A stretch of 64,000 nucleotides of DNA, taken from JBBRBB01 sp038206235 (GTDB taxonomy: Bacteria > Bacteroidota > Bacteroidia > Chitinophagales > Chitinophagaceae). How positions within the stretch are numbered: the stretch's first letter is position 1; every line of letters begins with the position of its first letter. The position numbers were made by a program, and so were the translations under genes. Positions 26,208-34,816 of the stretch are shown in pieces. The stretch covers positions 62,001-126,000 of the forward strand of contig JBBRBB010000006.1 of NCBI GenBank assembly GCA_038206235.1, given 5' to 3'. The notes beneath the pieces are model-generated. The model saw nothing but the letters and a program-made list of their open reading frames with translations. It did not search any database and was not told where the DNA came from.

Positions 26208-26414
26208 ATGATTAGCGAGAACAAGAAAAAAGTAGATACCTACTTAGATAAAATTTCAGATGATTATCTTAACGAGGTTCTGAATTTTTTGAAGTTTCTT
26301 GAATTAAAGCAAACCCAATCTATTCAAGATAAGACATCCATGCTGCTTTCAGAAGATTCTCTCGCAAAGGAATGGCTTACACCCGAAGAGGAGGAAGCAT
26401 GGAAGGATCTTTGA
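26208..26414 (+). CDS. Antitoxin of a MazF/PemK-type locus
   Basis: A 68-residue protein with a helical N-terminal part (DYLNEVLNFLKFLELKQ) and the acidic tail LAKEWLTPEEEEAWKDL, a C-terminus typical of antitoxins paired with MazF-like toxins in Bacteroidota. Its 3' end overlaps the toxin start by 16 bases, so the two are translationally coupled. Confidence 0.78.
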   Translation: MISENKKKVDTYLDKISDDYLNEVLNFLKFLELKQTQSIQDKTSMLLSEDSLAKEWLTPEEEEAWKDL

Positions 26415-26701
26415 AAGGCTTAGTTGTTGTTATTAATTTCCCTTTTTCAAATCTTTCAGATTTCAAAAGAAGACCTTCCTTGGTAATAGCAGATTGGGCC
26501 GGTGCAGATATTTTATTAAGCCAGGTTACAAGTATTGCTAATAAGGATGAATTTGCAGTTGAGCTTTATGATAACGATTTTAATTCCGGTTCTTTATTCA
26601 AACAAAGTTTTATAAGACCCAATAAATTGTTCAGTGCTGATAAGAATATCATCCTTTCCCGTATAGGATATATTAAAGCAGAAAAAAAAAGAAGTATATG
26701 A
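26399..26701 (+). CDS. MazF/PemK-family toxin with an altered C-terminus
   Basis: About 100 residues with the MazF fold signature VVVINFPFSNLSDFKRRPSL, then LLSQVTS and FIRPNKLFSADKNIILSRIGYI. The start at 26399 (MEGSLKGLVV) is used. The annotated frame stops at 26701 after KKRSI. A run of nine A at 26682-26690 precedes this; with eight A the protein would end KKEVYDKIYELLNL at 26729, which looks like the natural family C-terminus. The missing part is the last helix only, so activity is uncertain. Confidence 0.78.
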   Translation: MEGSLKGLVVVINFPFSNLSDFKRRPSLVIADWAGADILLSQVTSIANKDEFAVELYDNDFNSGSLFKQSFIRPNKLFSADKNIILSRIGYIKAEKKRSI

Positions 26702-26740
26702 TAAAATTTATGAACTGCTAAATTTATAAACTTTTTGTCT

Positions 26741-27139
26741 TCAATTATAATATTGCTCATCCAAATAAAACAGCCCATCTTCTTTTTTCCAATACCAGAA
26801 TTTTGTTTTGTAGATGTAATAAACTCCTTTTAAAGATTTCAATTGTGATTTTGTGGCAATATATAATACACGCGGCAGAACCGTATTATATCTTGCTTTC
26901 AAATTAGCCTGTTGCTGTGGCGTAAATCCTTTGGATAATTGTAAATAATCAGGCTTAAGATTTTCCTCTTTCGGCAGTTTACTTGCAGGTGTATATATTT
27001 TGCCAGAGCCGTCACTTACAATCATCATTGTGGGAGCAGCAATAACAGGTTTTGATGCAACCGTTTTTTCGGACACGGTTTTTTTACTGCATGAAGTAAT
27101 AGCAGCAAAAAAAATTATCAATAAAAGTGTGCTTCTCAT
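26741..27139 (-). CDS. Small lipoprotein of unknown function
   Basis: A 132-residue protein with a lipoprotein signal peptide (MRSTLLLIIFFAAITSCSKK, lipobox Cys at about residue 17). The start at 27139 is preferred to an upstream ATG because it places the signal peptide at the N-terminus. The mature part includes LSKGFTPQQQANLKARYN and ends in an aromatic-rich stretch (KFWYWKKEDGLFYLDEQYY). No family was recognised. Confidence 0.6.
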   Translation of the reverse strand: MRSTLLLIIFFAAITSCSKKTVSEKTVASKPVIAAPTMMIVSDGSGKIYTPASKLPKEENLKPDYLQLSKGFTPQQQANLKARYNTVLPRVLYIATKSQLKSLKGVYYIYKTKFWYWKKEDGLFYLDEQYYN

Positions 27140-27255
27140 GTTATAGATAAACCGAATATTGTGCCGAAAAACTATCTGACACATTCTTATTAAAATGCGC
27201 TTAGATTTAATGAAGAATTATTTTCTTATACAATAAAACTAAATAAAATTTAAAA

Positions 27256-27930
27256 ATGAATTACCAGGTTAAGGCAATTATTTTTAATATGGATGGAGTG
27301 GTTATAGATTCCACTAAAGAAATAGAAATTTTCTGGGAGGGCTGGGCGAAAAAAGAAAATGTAACACTGAATAAAGACATCATAGCAAAATGTATTCATG
27401 GCAGAACAGCTAATGAAACTATTGAAGAATTGTTTTATAATTCTTCTCCGGAAGTAAAAGAACAGATAGCAATATCAAGCGGAGAATTTGATAAAAGTGT
27501 GCGCCCTGAATTAATTGACGGTGTATTTGATTTTTTATTGAAGCTTTCAACGGCAAAAATTTTTGTTGGGCTTGTTACGAGTTCACCAAAAGAAAGAGTA
27601 AAACCTTTATTGGATCACAGGAATATTTATAATTATTTTAGCGAAATTATTACCGGGGATGATATAGCGCATGGCAAGCCTGATCCTGAACCTTATATTA
27701 AAATGGCTGACAAGTTAAAAGTTGACTGTGATAAATGCCTTGTATTTCAAGATGCTGATAGTGGCGGCCAGTCTGCCTTAGCGGCTGATATGAAAGTAAT
27801 TGCCGTAAATAATAATCATACAAATCACATCAATATTATTGCCAGTATAAAAAACTTTACTGTAATAGAATTTTCCAATAAGCAAATAATTTGTAATGTA
27901 GAACCTTATCCAAAAATAAATCTTGGCTGA
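27256..27930 (+). CDS. HAD-superfamily phosphatase/mutase-like protein lacking the nucleophilic Asp
   Basis: 224 residues with the beta-phosphoglucomutase-like layout. Motif I reads IIFNMDGVVIDST, motif II is GLVTSSPKERV, motif III GKPDPEPYI and motif IV VFQDADSGGQSALAADM. In active enzymes motif I begins with Asp (DxDGV), but here the codon at 27286-27288 is aat (Asn). A single G-to-A change would explain it. The protein is otherwise full length, so it may be a non-catalytic binder or a recently inactivated enzyme. Confidence 0.85.
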   Translation: MNYQVKAIIFNMDGVVIDSTKEIEIFWEGWAKKENVTLNKDIIAKCIHGRTANETIEELFYNSSPEVKEQIAISSGEFDKSVRPELIDGVFDFLLKLSTAKIFVGLVTSSPKERVKPLLDHRNIYNYFSEIITGDDIAHGKPDPEPYIKMADKLKVDCDKCLVFQDADSGGQSALAADMKVIAVNNNHTNHINIIASIKNFTVIEFSNKQIICNVEPYPKINLG

Positions 27931-28011
27931 ATTTTAAAATTATTAGTTTGGTATAATAATCTGCAAAAAGGAAACTTCTTAATTATTAATATTCACAAAT
28001 AATATTTAACC

Positions 28012-28926
28012 ATGAAATATAAAATGATTTTTTGCTTTATCTTTTTAGGTGCAAACAGCTATAGCCAATTCACTGATAAAATGGAAAGCACATTACAGGT
28101 TGTTGATATTTATTCCAAAAAAATAACCATCATTTATAAATCATCACAACATATTGAAGCCCCTAACTGGTCAAAAGACGGTAATTATTTTATAGCAAAC
28201 AGTAACGGGAAATTATATAAAATTGCTCTGGATGGAAGTACTATGAAAGTTATTAATACGGATTTTGCCGACTCATGCAATAACGATCATGGAATATCGC
28301 CTGATGGTAAGCAATTGGTGATTAGCCACAACAGAAATGTTGAAGGTGGCAAAACAAGCTCTGCTATTTATACACTTGCTGCAACGGGTGGTAAACCAAT
28401 GCTGATAACTGAACTTTCTCCTTCCTATTGGCATGGCTGGTCTCCTGATGGAACAACGCTTGCATACTGTGCAGAAAGAAATGGAAACTATGATGTTTAC
28501 ACTATTCCGGTAAATGGCGGCAAAGAAACACGGCTTACTGCTGAAGAAGGTTTGGATGACGGGCCTGATTATTCACCGGATGGAAAATATATTTATTTCA
28601 ATGCATTTCGTAACGGCAGCATGCAGATATGGCGAATGAAAAACGATGGCAGCAATCAGGAACAATTAACTAATGATTCTTATTCAAATTGGTTTGCTCA
28701 TCCTTCGCGTGACAGCAAATGGATTGTATTTATTTCGTACATAGAAGACCAAGGACAAACGCATCCTTTTGGCAAAAAGGTAAAGCTGCGTTTAATGTCG
28801 TTAGAAGACAACACGATTCATGATATTACTGAGGTTTTTTTGGGGGGACAAGGAACAATGAATGTTCCTTCTTGGGCGCCGGATAGTAAACGGCTTGCGT
28901 TTATAAGTTACAATGTGAGAAAATAG
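28012..28926 (+). CDS. Exported TolB-like PD40 beta-propeller protein
   Basis: 304 residues. A signal peptide (MKYKMIFCFIFLGANSYS) is followed by about five to six PD40/WD40-like blades, each with an SPDGK-like turn: NWSKDGNYFIAN, GISPDGKQLVIS, GWSPDGTTLAYC, DYSPDGKYIYFN and SWAPDSKRLAFIS. It resembles the propeller half of TolB and is probably periplasmic. There is no Pal or TolA context, so it is not TolB itself. Confidence 0.8.
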   Translation: MKYKMIFCFIFLGANSYSQFTDKMESTLQVVDIYSKKITIIYKSSQHIEAPNWSKDGNYFIANSNGKLYKIALDGSTMKVINTDFADSCNNDHGISPDGKQLVISHNRNVEGGKTSSAIYTLAATGGKPMLITELSPSYWHGWSPDGTTLAYCAERNGNYDVYTIPVNGGKETRLTAEEGLDDGPDYSPDGKYIYFNAFRNGSMQIWRMKNDGSNQEQLTNDSYSNWFAHPSRDSKWIVFISYIEDQGQTHPFGKKVKLRLMSLEDNTIHDITEVFLGGQGTMNVPSWAPDSKRLAFISYNVRK

Positions 28927-28954
28927 TATATACTCTGAGATTTATAATACCCAA

Positions 28955-29206
28955 TTAAGCGATGGCCAATCTTGTAAATTCGGCGCCATTAAACATTCGG
29001 CACAAATTCATGTCCTTCGATTTATTCCAGTTTTCGATATTAGCTTCTGTAACCACACGCCAGAAATTTTTTGATTTCAGGTCATCGAAATCCGGGGTAT
29101 GAATAAAAATACCCTGAATGGCATTGCGTGTTTTAAAACTAATTTTAATTACGGTTTTAGTCTTTGCTTCGGAAGAAAGAAATTTCTCAATTTGTTCGTT
29201 TGTCAT
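28955..29206 (-). CDS. Conserved hypothetical protein
   Basis: An 83-residue protein (MTNEQIEKFLSSEAKTKTVI to EFTRLAIA). The start at 29206 is preferred over an earlier ATG at 29293 because the upstream residues look random. It has a mixed alpha/beta appearance without signal peptide or membrane segment. It contains NFWRVVTEANIENWNKSKD. No function can be assigned. Confidence 0.55.
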   Translation of the reverse strand: MTNEQIEKFLSSEAKTKTVIKISFKTRNAIQGIFIHTPDFDDLKSKNFWRVVTEANIENWNKSKDMNLCRMFNGAEFTRLAIA

Positions 29207-29432
29207 TATTCGATTTTTCTGAAAGGTAATTCTTTTACTGTTACCATGTTCATAATAAATTAGCATGGGGTGAAGCATGAATATAATAGGCATTTGTTAT
29301 ATGCAGTTTTGTGAGGTACAGTATAAGTTTGAGTAAGCTGAAGGGTGAAATATATTTCGCATCAGGTTTCTCTTTGTGTGCGGCGAAAGTTTTCATTAAT
29401 AACGGGCTTACTATATACCTGAGTGCTCTTTA

Positions 29433-29717
29433 TTAATGCCAGTTCTGCCTCGCCAGAAAAGCCACTAATAAAAATAATCCAAACAAAAATGACGGTATTG
29501 CAAGAAGAGATAAAAGTACGTGCGCTGACGTTAACCGGTTAGAAGATTTCAAAAATAAACTTGCCATAAGTATGGCAATAAGAACAAGTAATAATAATAA
29601 CCAAAGTGCAATGTTTGACGAGGAAACACCGCCATCTCCCAATCCTATCAGAAAAAAACATATTGCAATAAATGCAACCAGTAAATCTATTAGCCACAGA
29701 ATCCAGAATAAAATCAT
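29433..29717 (-). CDS. Small three-helix membrane protein
   Basis: 94 residues, almost entirely hydrophobic, with three predicted membrane segments (about 3-25, 35-55 and 65-90) and a short polar tail. No recognised family. Confidence 0.55.
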   Translation of the reverse strand: MILFWILWLIDLLVAFIAICFFLIGLGDGGVSSSNIALWLLLLLVLIAILMASLFLKSSNRLTSAHVLLSLLAIPSFLFGLFLLVAFLARQNWH

Positions 29718-29966
29718 TTATTAATATTAAGCATTCAAATATAAGAGATGTTTTTATTTAAAATAAAACCGACCATTTTTTTTGGCGTGGCGCAATGAAT
29801 TGAGAAAATGTTGGTTTAATTGCAGAAGGAATAAAGAAAAAAACAACCGAAGTGATTTTCTGTTTCTATAATAACTTTATGGTCTCTGATTTTGTGATAG
29901 CTGTATCTGTTGATGCCAAAGAAGTTCATTAGCAGCAGTGCCTGCCTGACCGAGATGTTTCTCTGT

Positions 29967-30128
29967 TTAACCGCTTAACCTCCCAATGCCATGGCTGTCT
30001 ATGTCTCGCAAATCCGCCGCGAGTAAGGCTTTGGTTGCTGTCTCTGCATCTTTATGAGAACAGCCGATACGGAGGAAGATGCTGCAGGCAAATTGATATA
30101 AAGTATTGTAAGGAAAGATTTGTTCCAT
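29967..30128 (-). pseudogene. N-terminal fragment of an Ldh2/MDH2-family dehydrogenase
   Basis: About 53 residues. After IFPYNTLYQFACSIFLRIG the fragment reads KDAETATKALLAADLRDIDS and HGIGRLSG, which matches the N-terminus of the malate/L-lactate dehydrogenase (Ldh_2, YlbC/YjmC-like) family. It then stops where the family continues with a Tyr. The remaining 280 or so residues are absent. Confidence 0.65.
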
Positions 30129-30173
30129 GATGTGTGCAAGATAAGAAGGCAAATGAATAACAGTTGTATGTAG

Positions 30174-30250
30174 ATAAGTGAAACACTTATGAATAGGAGT
30201 TGACTGCGGGACACCGTCAACATAGGAACGGACAGCGTCTTCACTGTCCG
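30174..30250. repeat. Three consecutive hairpins next to the RAYT gene (REP-like)
   Basis: ataagtg/cacttat with a 3-base loop (30174-30190), gttgac/gtcaac (30199-30221) and cggacag/ctgtccg (30229-30250). They sit immediately 3' of the Y1 transposase-like gene. Such palindromes are typical substrates of REP-associated transposases. No other copy was found in the window. Confidence 0.55.
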
Positions 30251-30300
30251 CCGAAAATTTTACAGCGTTTCGCTGGCAAGAGGCTGCACAATTTATTTCA

Positions 30301-30831
30301 TTAAATAGGAGAAACTTGTATAGGTGAATTGGGCTTTGCGCTGCTCAATAACCAATGCTCCGGCTTTTCTACAAATCCCGCTCTCACCGGATTTTCATGC
30401 ATCCATTTTAATTTCTCCAGCGCAGATTCTCTTGAGTGCAAACAAACCGAATTATTATCACCATCCCACAAGTGGTATTCATCAAAGCCGGCTTTATACT
30501 TTGCATGATAGCGAAACATATATAAAAGCCACTCCTGCCGTTTTTCATTTACATCTTCTTCAATAACTTTTAATATTTCTTTCGATGAAAAGCTTTTAAA
30601 ATGACCTAATATTTTATTCAATTGATTTTGTTGCTGCAAAGCAATAAGATGAAAAGGATTTGTCATTATAACATATCCATAAATATTCAATCCTTTATTT
30701 TTTTGACAAAACTGTAAGTCTCTCATTACAATATCTATGTACTCTTTTCTGCTGAAAATATCAATCCTCACCACTACAGAGACAGTAACATAAAATAAAG
30801 TGTTGAAATTTGTTTGCATTAATTCGTTCAC
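30301..30831 (-). mobile_element. REP-associated tyrosine transposase (RAYT, Y1_Tnp/IS200-like), HUH motif altered
   Basis: A 176-residue Y1-transposase-like protein. Family landmarks: FYVTVSVVVRIDIFSRKEY, YGYVIMTNPFHLIAL, and the C-terminal block LEKLKWMHENPVRAGFV and PEHWLLSSA. The usual metal-binding His-hydrophobic-His (NHVHL) is PFH here, from a CCT codon at 30655-30657, so the first His is lost. The catalytic Tyr is probably within the LYMFRYHAKY region. Together with the neighbouring hairpins this looks like a domesticated or dying RAYT. Confidence 0.85.
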
Positions 30832-30873
30832 TTTGTAAAATTAATTTTTTTCTGTCAGCGTTAATTTTATTGT

Positions 30874-32160
30874 ATGAAGTCTGCAGTGATTATTTGCTTA
30901 AGTTTTTTTTGTGCTTCACAATCATTTGCACAACTCTCAAGGGAAAATATTTATACTGATTTTGTTTTGTATCAGCGGCGGGTAAAGTTTGATAAGTATA
31001 TGCGTGAGAAAACCATCAATGAAGCTTTTACACTTCCGCTTGATAGCAATACAGAATACAGGTATGAATCTGCCTGTTGGGCTATTTCGCAATTCATGTT
31101 GCAGTCACCGGAAATAAAAAATGGGATTGAGAGGATGCTGTTACACTTTGATTCATTGCAATATTCTACGAAGCGTGCTTTGCTTGAAGTATTGTATGGC
31201 GTATATCCTGAGACACATACTGCAACAATGAAAAGATTGTTGGCTAAAGAAACGGAGCCTAAGCTCTTTGCTATGGAAGTGCTTTATCTGTTTGCAGCAA
31301 ATACTTCAAAAAACAATCTTCAGTTTCTTCAAAAGCAAACGGATAAACAGTTTCCGATAAATGATACATTGGATATTTTACGGGAGTTGAAAAAATATTT
31401 ATCTTATCATAATAAATTAATACAACAACAAACACCGCCTCTGAACGAGTTGTTTGCTAATCAAAAATTATTAAGACAAAAAATTATTTATTCTTTTCAA
31501 AGATGGAACAGAGATTATCCCGGACTTGCAATCATTCAAAATGCTAATGGAAGTTTTGCAAGAGATAGCTTGGGAAAGTTATTGATGTTTGGAGAGCTTA
31601 CAAGAGCCGCTTCCAATCTTCCCTATTTCATCACCAATGGAAATACGCCGGAGGGAATTTTCAGCATACAGGGAATTGATATTTCTCACAATAACTTTCT
31701 CGGACCAACTCCAAATATACAATTGGTAATGTCTTTTGAAGCAGATAGTGTTTATTGGCATAATGGTTATGATTCAACGAAAGATGCATTGAGTAATTAT
31801 TTGAATTTATTACCCTTTTCATGGCGTTCGTATCAGCCAATGACAGAAGCATTTTATGCAGGCAAGATTGGGCGCACCGAAATTATTGCGCATGGCACTA
31901 CTCTCGATCCTGAATATTTTAAAGGCAAACCTTTTTATCCTTTTACCCCAACTCTTGGATGCTTATGTGCCAAAGAGATTTGGAATATTACCACAGGAAA
32001 ATTTTTACAAAGCGAACAGTTTAATTTGGTGAATGCATTTTTATCAACACCCGGAGATACCGGTTATTTATTTGTAATCAATCTTGATAATAAGCAAAAA
32101 TCTGTAAGCCAGAGAGAGATTGAAGAATGGGTAAATGCTTTTGAAAAGAACACGGAATAA
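30874..32160 (+). CDS. Exported protein with an L,D-transpeptidase-like active-site motif
   Basis: 428 residues with a signal peptide (MKSAVIICLSFFCASQSFAQ). The N-terminal 200 residues are mostly helical. The C-terminal part has GIDISHNNFLGPTPNIQL, later EIIAHGTTLD, and about 20 residues on PTLGCLCAKEIWN. The spacing of HG and GC resembles the YkuD (L,D-transpeptidase) His/Cys pair, though the Arg usually following the Cys is replaced. A peptidoglycan cross-linking or hydrolytic role is therefore possible but not proven. Confidence 0.5.
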   Translation: MKSAVIICLSFFCASQSFAQLSRENIYTDFVLYQRRVKFDKYMREKTINEAFTLPLDSNTEYRYESACWAISQFMLQSPEIKNGIERMLLHFDSLQYSTKRALLEVLYGVYPETHTATMKRLLAKETEPKLFAMEVLYLFAANTSKNNLQFLQKQTDKQFPINDTLDILRELKKYLSYHNKLIQQQTPPLNELFANQKLLRQKIIYSFQRWNRDYPGLAIIQNANGSFARDSLGKLLMFGELTRAASNLPYFITNGNTPEGIFSIQGIDISHNNFLGPTPNIQLVMSFEADSVYWHNGYDSTKDALSNYLNLLPFSWRSYQPMTEAFYAGKIGRTEIIAHGTTLDPEYFKGKPFYPFTPTLGCLCAKEIWNITTGKFLQSEQFNLVNAFLSTPGDTGYLFVINLDNKQKSVSQREIEEWVNAFEKNTE

Positions 32161-32188
32161 AATAAACGTTTGCTATGTTTTCCGGAGA

Positions 32189-32998
32189 TTAATATTTATA
32201 TAGAAAATGTAAATCGCCGAAAGTGTATGTAAATTTTATTAAACACATATAATAGGTATCCTTCTTCTCAGGATTACCTCTCCGGTCTGTGATGCTGATA
32301 GTAGAACCGGGAATTTCATCTGCCCGAAACGATAATTCGGCCGCCAAAGCTCCCCTGGAATTATAAAGCAAATTCGTATCAGCGTAATTACGACTGCTTA
32401 CATCATCAAGATAATCTGTGAATATTTTTCTGAAACCAATTTCTGCTCCAACTGAAACATTTGCCGAAACAGAATATTTTATTCCTGCACCAAAAGGTAT
32501 TGCAAAACTCCAATGGCTATAGAGCTTGGTGCCCGGGTATTCCGGTAGACCCTCACCTTCGGTGCCCAGAGGTTGCAGAAATACTTTTTTACCATCCACA
32601 GTGAGCGTATAAGGATTAAAATGATAAAGAGCCACTCCTGCAAAACCATAGGGTGTAAAGCGGGCTTCAGTTATAATATTTTTGAAATCTGCTTCAAGCG
32701 TTAAAGCTGTTTCAAAAATATTGCTTTTAAAATTCAGGTTTCTTCTCACTTGGCCACTTTTTGCATCACTTGCACCTATTCTGCCTTCGGTTAACGAAAG
32801 ATTTACGAAAAAATGATTTGCAAAATTGTATGATGCCCCCGCCGTAAATGCTGCTCCGGCCTGCTGAAATGCAAAATTTTTTTTCTGCAAATCACCGCCA
32901 TAATTAATAATGCCCGCCGCGGCATGTAAAGAGAAATGTTGAGCCTGTGCATAAGCAAATGCAAGAAAAGTAAAGAACATACAAACGAGCTGTTTCAT
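32189..32998 (-). CDS. Outer-membrane beta-barrel protein (DUF6089-like), paralogue A
   Basis: A 269-residue protein with a signal peptide (MKQLVCMFFTFLAFAYAQAQ) and alternating beta-strand character to the end (KFTYTFGDLHFLYKY). Conserved elements: GGDLQKKNFAFQQAGAA, FKSNIFETALTLEADF, EYPGTKLYSHWSFAIPFGAG and FTDYLDDVSSRNYAD. It is close to the second copy at 33798-34613. The start at 32998 is chosen over an upstream ATG in a non-signal sequence. Function unknown. Confidence 0.82.
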   Translation of the reverse strand: MKQLVCMFFTFLAFAYAQAQHFSLHAAAGIINYGGDLQKKNFAFQQAGAAFTAGASYNFANHFFVNLSLTEGRIGASDAKSGQVRRNLNFKSNIFETALTLEADFKNIITEARFTPYGFAGVALYHFNPYTLTVDGKKVFLQPLGTEGEGLPEYPGTKLYSHWSFAIPFGAGIKYSVSANVSVGAEIGFRKIFTDYLDDVSSRNYADTNLLYNSRGALAAELSFRADEIPGSTISITDRRGNPEKKDTYYMCLIKFTYTFGDLHFLYKY

Positions 32999-33138
32999 AA
33001 GGTTTAATTGGCACGATGGATTAAAATCTGCAAATAAAAATAATACAAAAAATAGTTGCAGCAATAAGAATTGATTATTTGTTTATAATAGCCCTTCCAT
33101 TACAAAAACTAACAGGGCAAAAAAGAATACCTATCAGT

Positions 33139-33549
33139 TTAAAAGAATGATCCATTCTTTTTAGTAAATAGCAAATTTACTTTATGCTTAAACAATACAA
33201 AGTGTGCTGCATCCATAAACAAAAGGTATACTTCACCACTCTGAGCCGCTTTGATAACGGGTTTCAGCGTTTCTTCCACCCGGCTTTTCTGTTCTGTGTT
33301 ATTTACTTTTGCGGGTATATGACCTGTTTTCAAAAACCCGAATTTATGGCGTTTCATAAATTCCCGCAGACGGGTATGGCTTCGCTCAATACCTGTTAGT
33401 TCTTTTATTTTCAGACCTGCTTCTGCTATACTTCGGGGTGGCTGTCTCATAAATAATTCTTTGATACTGGCAGCCTCGTTTTCCAATAAACTTGTATTGG
33501 TGCCGTAGCCCACTTGAAGTAATGCCTCAAAGCCATTTTGCTCATTCAT
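33139..33549 (-). pseudogene. IS630-family transposase remnant
   Basis: 136 residues carrying a helix-turn-helix part (LKIKELTGIERSHTRLREF and MKRHKFGFLKTGHIPAK) and the beginning of the DDE domain (EVYLLFMDAAHFV). It then runs off into sequence shared with the upstream region of the paralogous outer-membrane gene (VNLLFTKKNGSFF). Both ends are missing. It lies between the two outer-membrane paralogues. Confidence 0.75.
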
Positions 33550-33597
33550 AATTTAGCTTATTCAGTTCTTCGGAACTGAGGTCGGGTTTTGTAAGCC

Positions 33598-33645
33598 TGC
33601 CCCTGCCCGTTCCGTTCAGGCGGGCGTTGCGTTCAGGCGGGCATC
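33598..33645. repeat. GC-rich palindromic repeat (cctgcccg ... caggcgggc)
   Basis: cctgcccgttccgttcaggcgggc followed by a partial second copy, gcgttcaggcgggc. It is the same family as the two units inside pgl (19868-19935) and the single degenerate copy near 37819. It sits beside the IS630 remnant. Confidence 0.7.
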
Positions 33646-33797
33646 TTTTGAAGTGGTTTTCCAAAGGTGCTTACTTTTTTAATAAATGTTCATTGCATAT
33701 TTTTATAAGACGACAAGTATAGCAGGAAAGAAATTGAAAGAAATGGTGAATGGGCTTGAGAAGGAAGTACATCATTAACAATTCTATTTTGACTTTT

Positions 33798-34613
33798 TTA
33801 ATATTTATATAATTTGAAAGGCGCACTCTCCCCAATCATATAGGTAAATTTTATTAAACAGGCATAATACACATCTTTTTTTTTAGGATTACCTCGCTGT
33901 TTTTTTATGGTATAATTAGAACCCAAAATCTCATCACCTCTGTAAGATAATTCTGTTGCTATAGCTCCTCTTGTGTTTTTCAATAAAGTAGTATCAGCAT
34001 ATTTTAAGCTGCTAACATCATCAAGGTAATCAGTAAATAGATACCTTAATGAAATTTCTGCACCTATAGCAATATTATTTGATAAGGCATATTTTGCACC
34101 CAAACCAAAAGGTATAGCAAAATTCCAAGGAGAATAGAGCTTAGTGCCGGGATATTCAGGCAAGCCCTGACCCTCGGTGCCCAAGGGTTGCAGAAAAACT
34201 TTTTCTCCTGCTGTAGTATATGTATAAGGATTAAAATGAAATAAGGCAATGCCTGAAAACACATAAGGTGTAAAGGAAGCTTCAGTCCAGATATTTTTGT
34301 AATCTGCTTCAACAGTTAAAGCTGTTTCAAAAATATTGCTTTTAAAATTTAGGTTTCTTTTAGGAAAACCATTTTTAGCATCATCAGCTTGTACTTTTCC
34401 CTCACTCAACGACAGATTTACTGAGAAATTATTGGCAAAATTGTATGATGCTCCTGCTGTAAATGCCGCACCGGCCTGCTGAAATGTAAAATTTTTTTTC
34501 TGCAAATCACCGCCATAATTTATAATGCCCCCCCCGGCATGTACAGAGAATTTTTGAGCCTGTGCACAAACAAATGCAAAAAAAATAAAATAGATACAAG
34601 TGAGATGTTTCAT
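33798..34613 (-). CDS. Outer-membrane beta-barrel protein (DUF6089-like), paralogue B
   Basis: 271 residues, closely related along its whole length to paralogue A: signal peptide MKHLTCIYFIFFAFVCAQAQ, GGDLQKKNFTFQQAGAA, EYPGTKLYSPWNFAIPFGLG and FTDYLDDVSSLKYAD. The upstream non-coding region (about 190 bases) is also shared between the copies, so the duplication included the promoter. Function unknown. Confidence 0.82.
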   Translation of the reverse strand: MKHLTCIYFIFFAFVCAQAQKFSVHAGGGIINYGGDLQKKNFTFQQAGAAFTAGASYNFANNFSVNLSLSEGKVQADDAKNGFPKRNLNFKSNIFETALTVEADYKNIWTEASFTPYVFSGIALFHFNPYTYTTAGEKVFLQPLGTEGQGLPEYPGTKLYSPWNFAIPFGLGAKYALSNNIAIGAEISLRYLFTDYLDDVSSLKYADTTLLKNTRGAIATELSYRGDEILGSNYTIKKQRGNPKKKDVYYACLIKFTYMIGESAPFKLYKY

Positions 34614-34816
34614 AAGGTTCAATTGGTACGATGGTTTAAAACCTGAAACTAAGAATAATACAAAAAATAGTTGCAGCAATAAGAATCAAATATTTGTTAT
34701 AATAGTCTTCCATTAAAGAGAAAAAAGAATACCGTCAATTTAAAAAAAGTAATCAATTCTTTTTTTAAAATAATAAATTTACTTTACAGGTAAACAGGTT
34801 TGATGAAACTTCAACT

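Larger units (their letters stand above)
29718..30300. other. 583-base stretch without an intact gene
   Basis: This interval holds a broken Ldh2/malate dehydrogenase-family 5' fragment on the minus strand and three consecutive hairpins downstream of the RAYT gene. The remainder (29718-29966) shows no recognisable coding signal, although the Ldh2 frame read past its stop gives a further 30 residues (TEKHLGQAGTAANELLWHQ...) that I could not identify. Confidence 0.6.

Noticed and set aside
33139..33549. Complete IS630 insertion sequence
   Set aside because: The transposase is incomplete at both ends and no terminal inverted repeats or TA target duplication can be made out.
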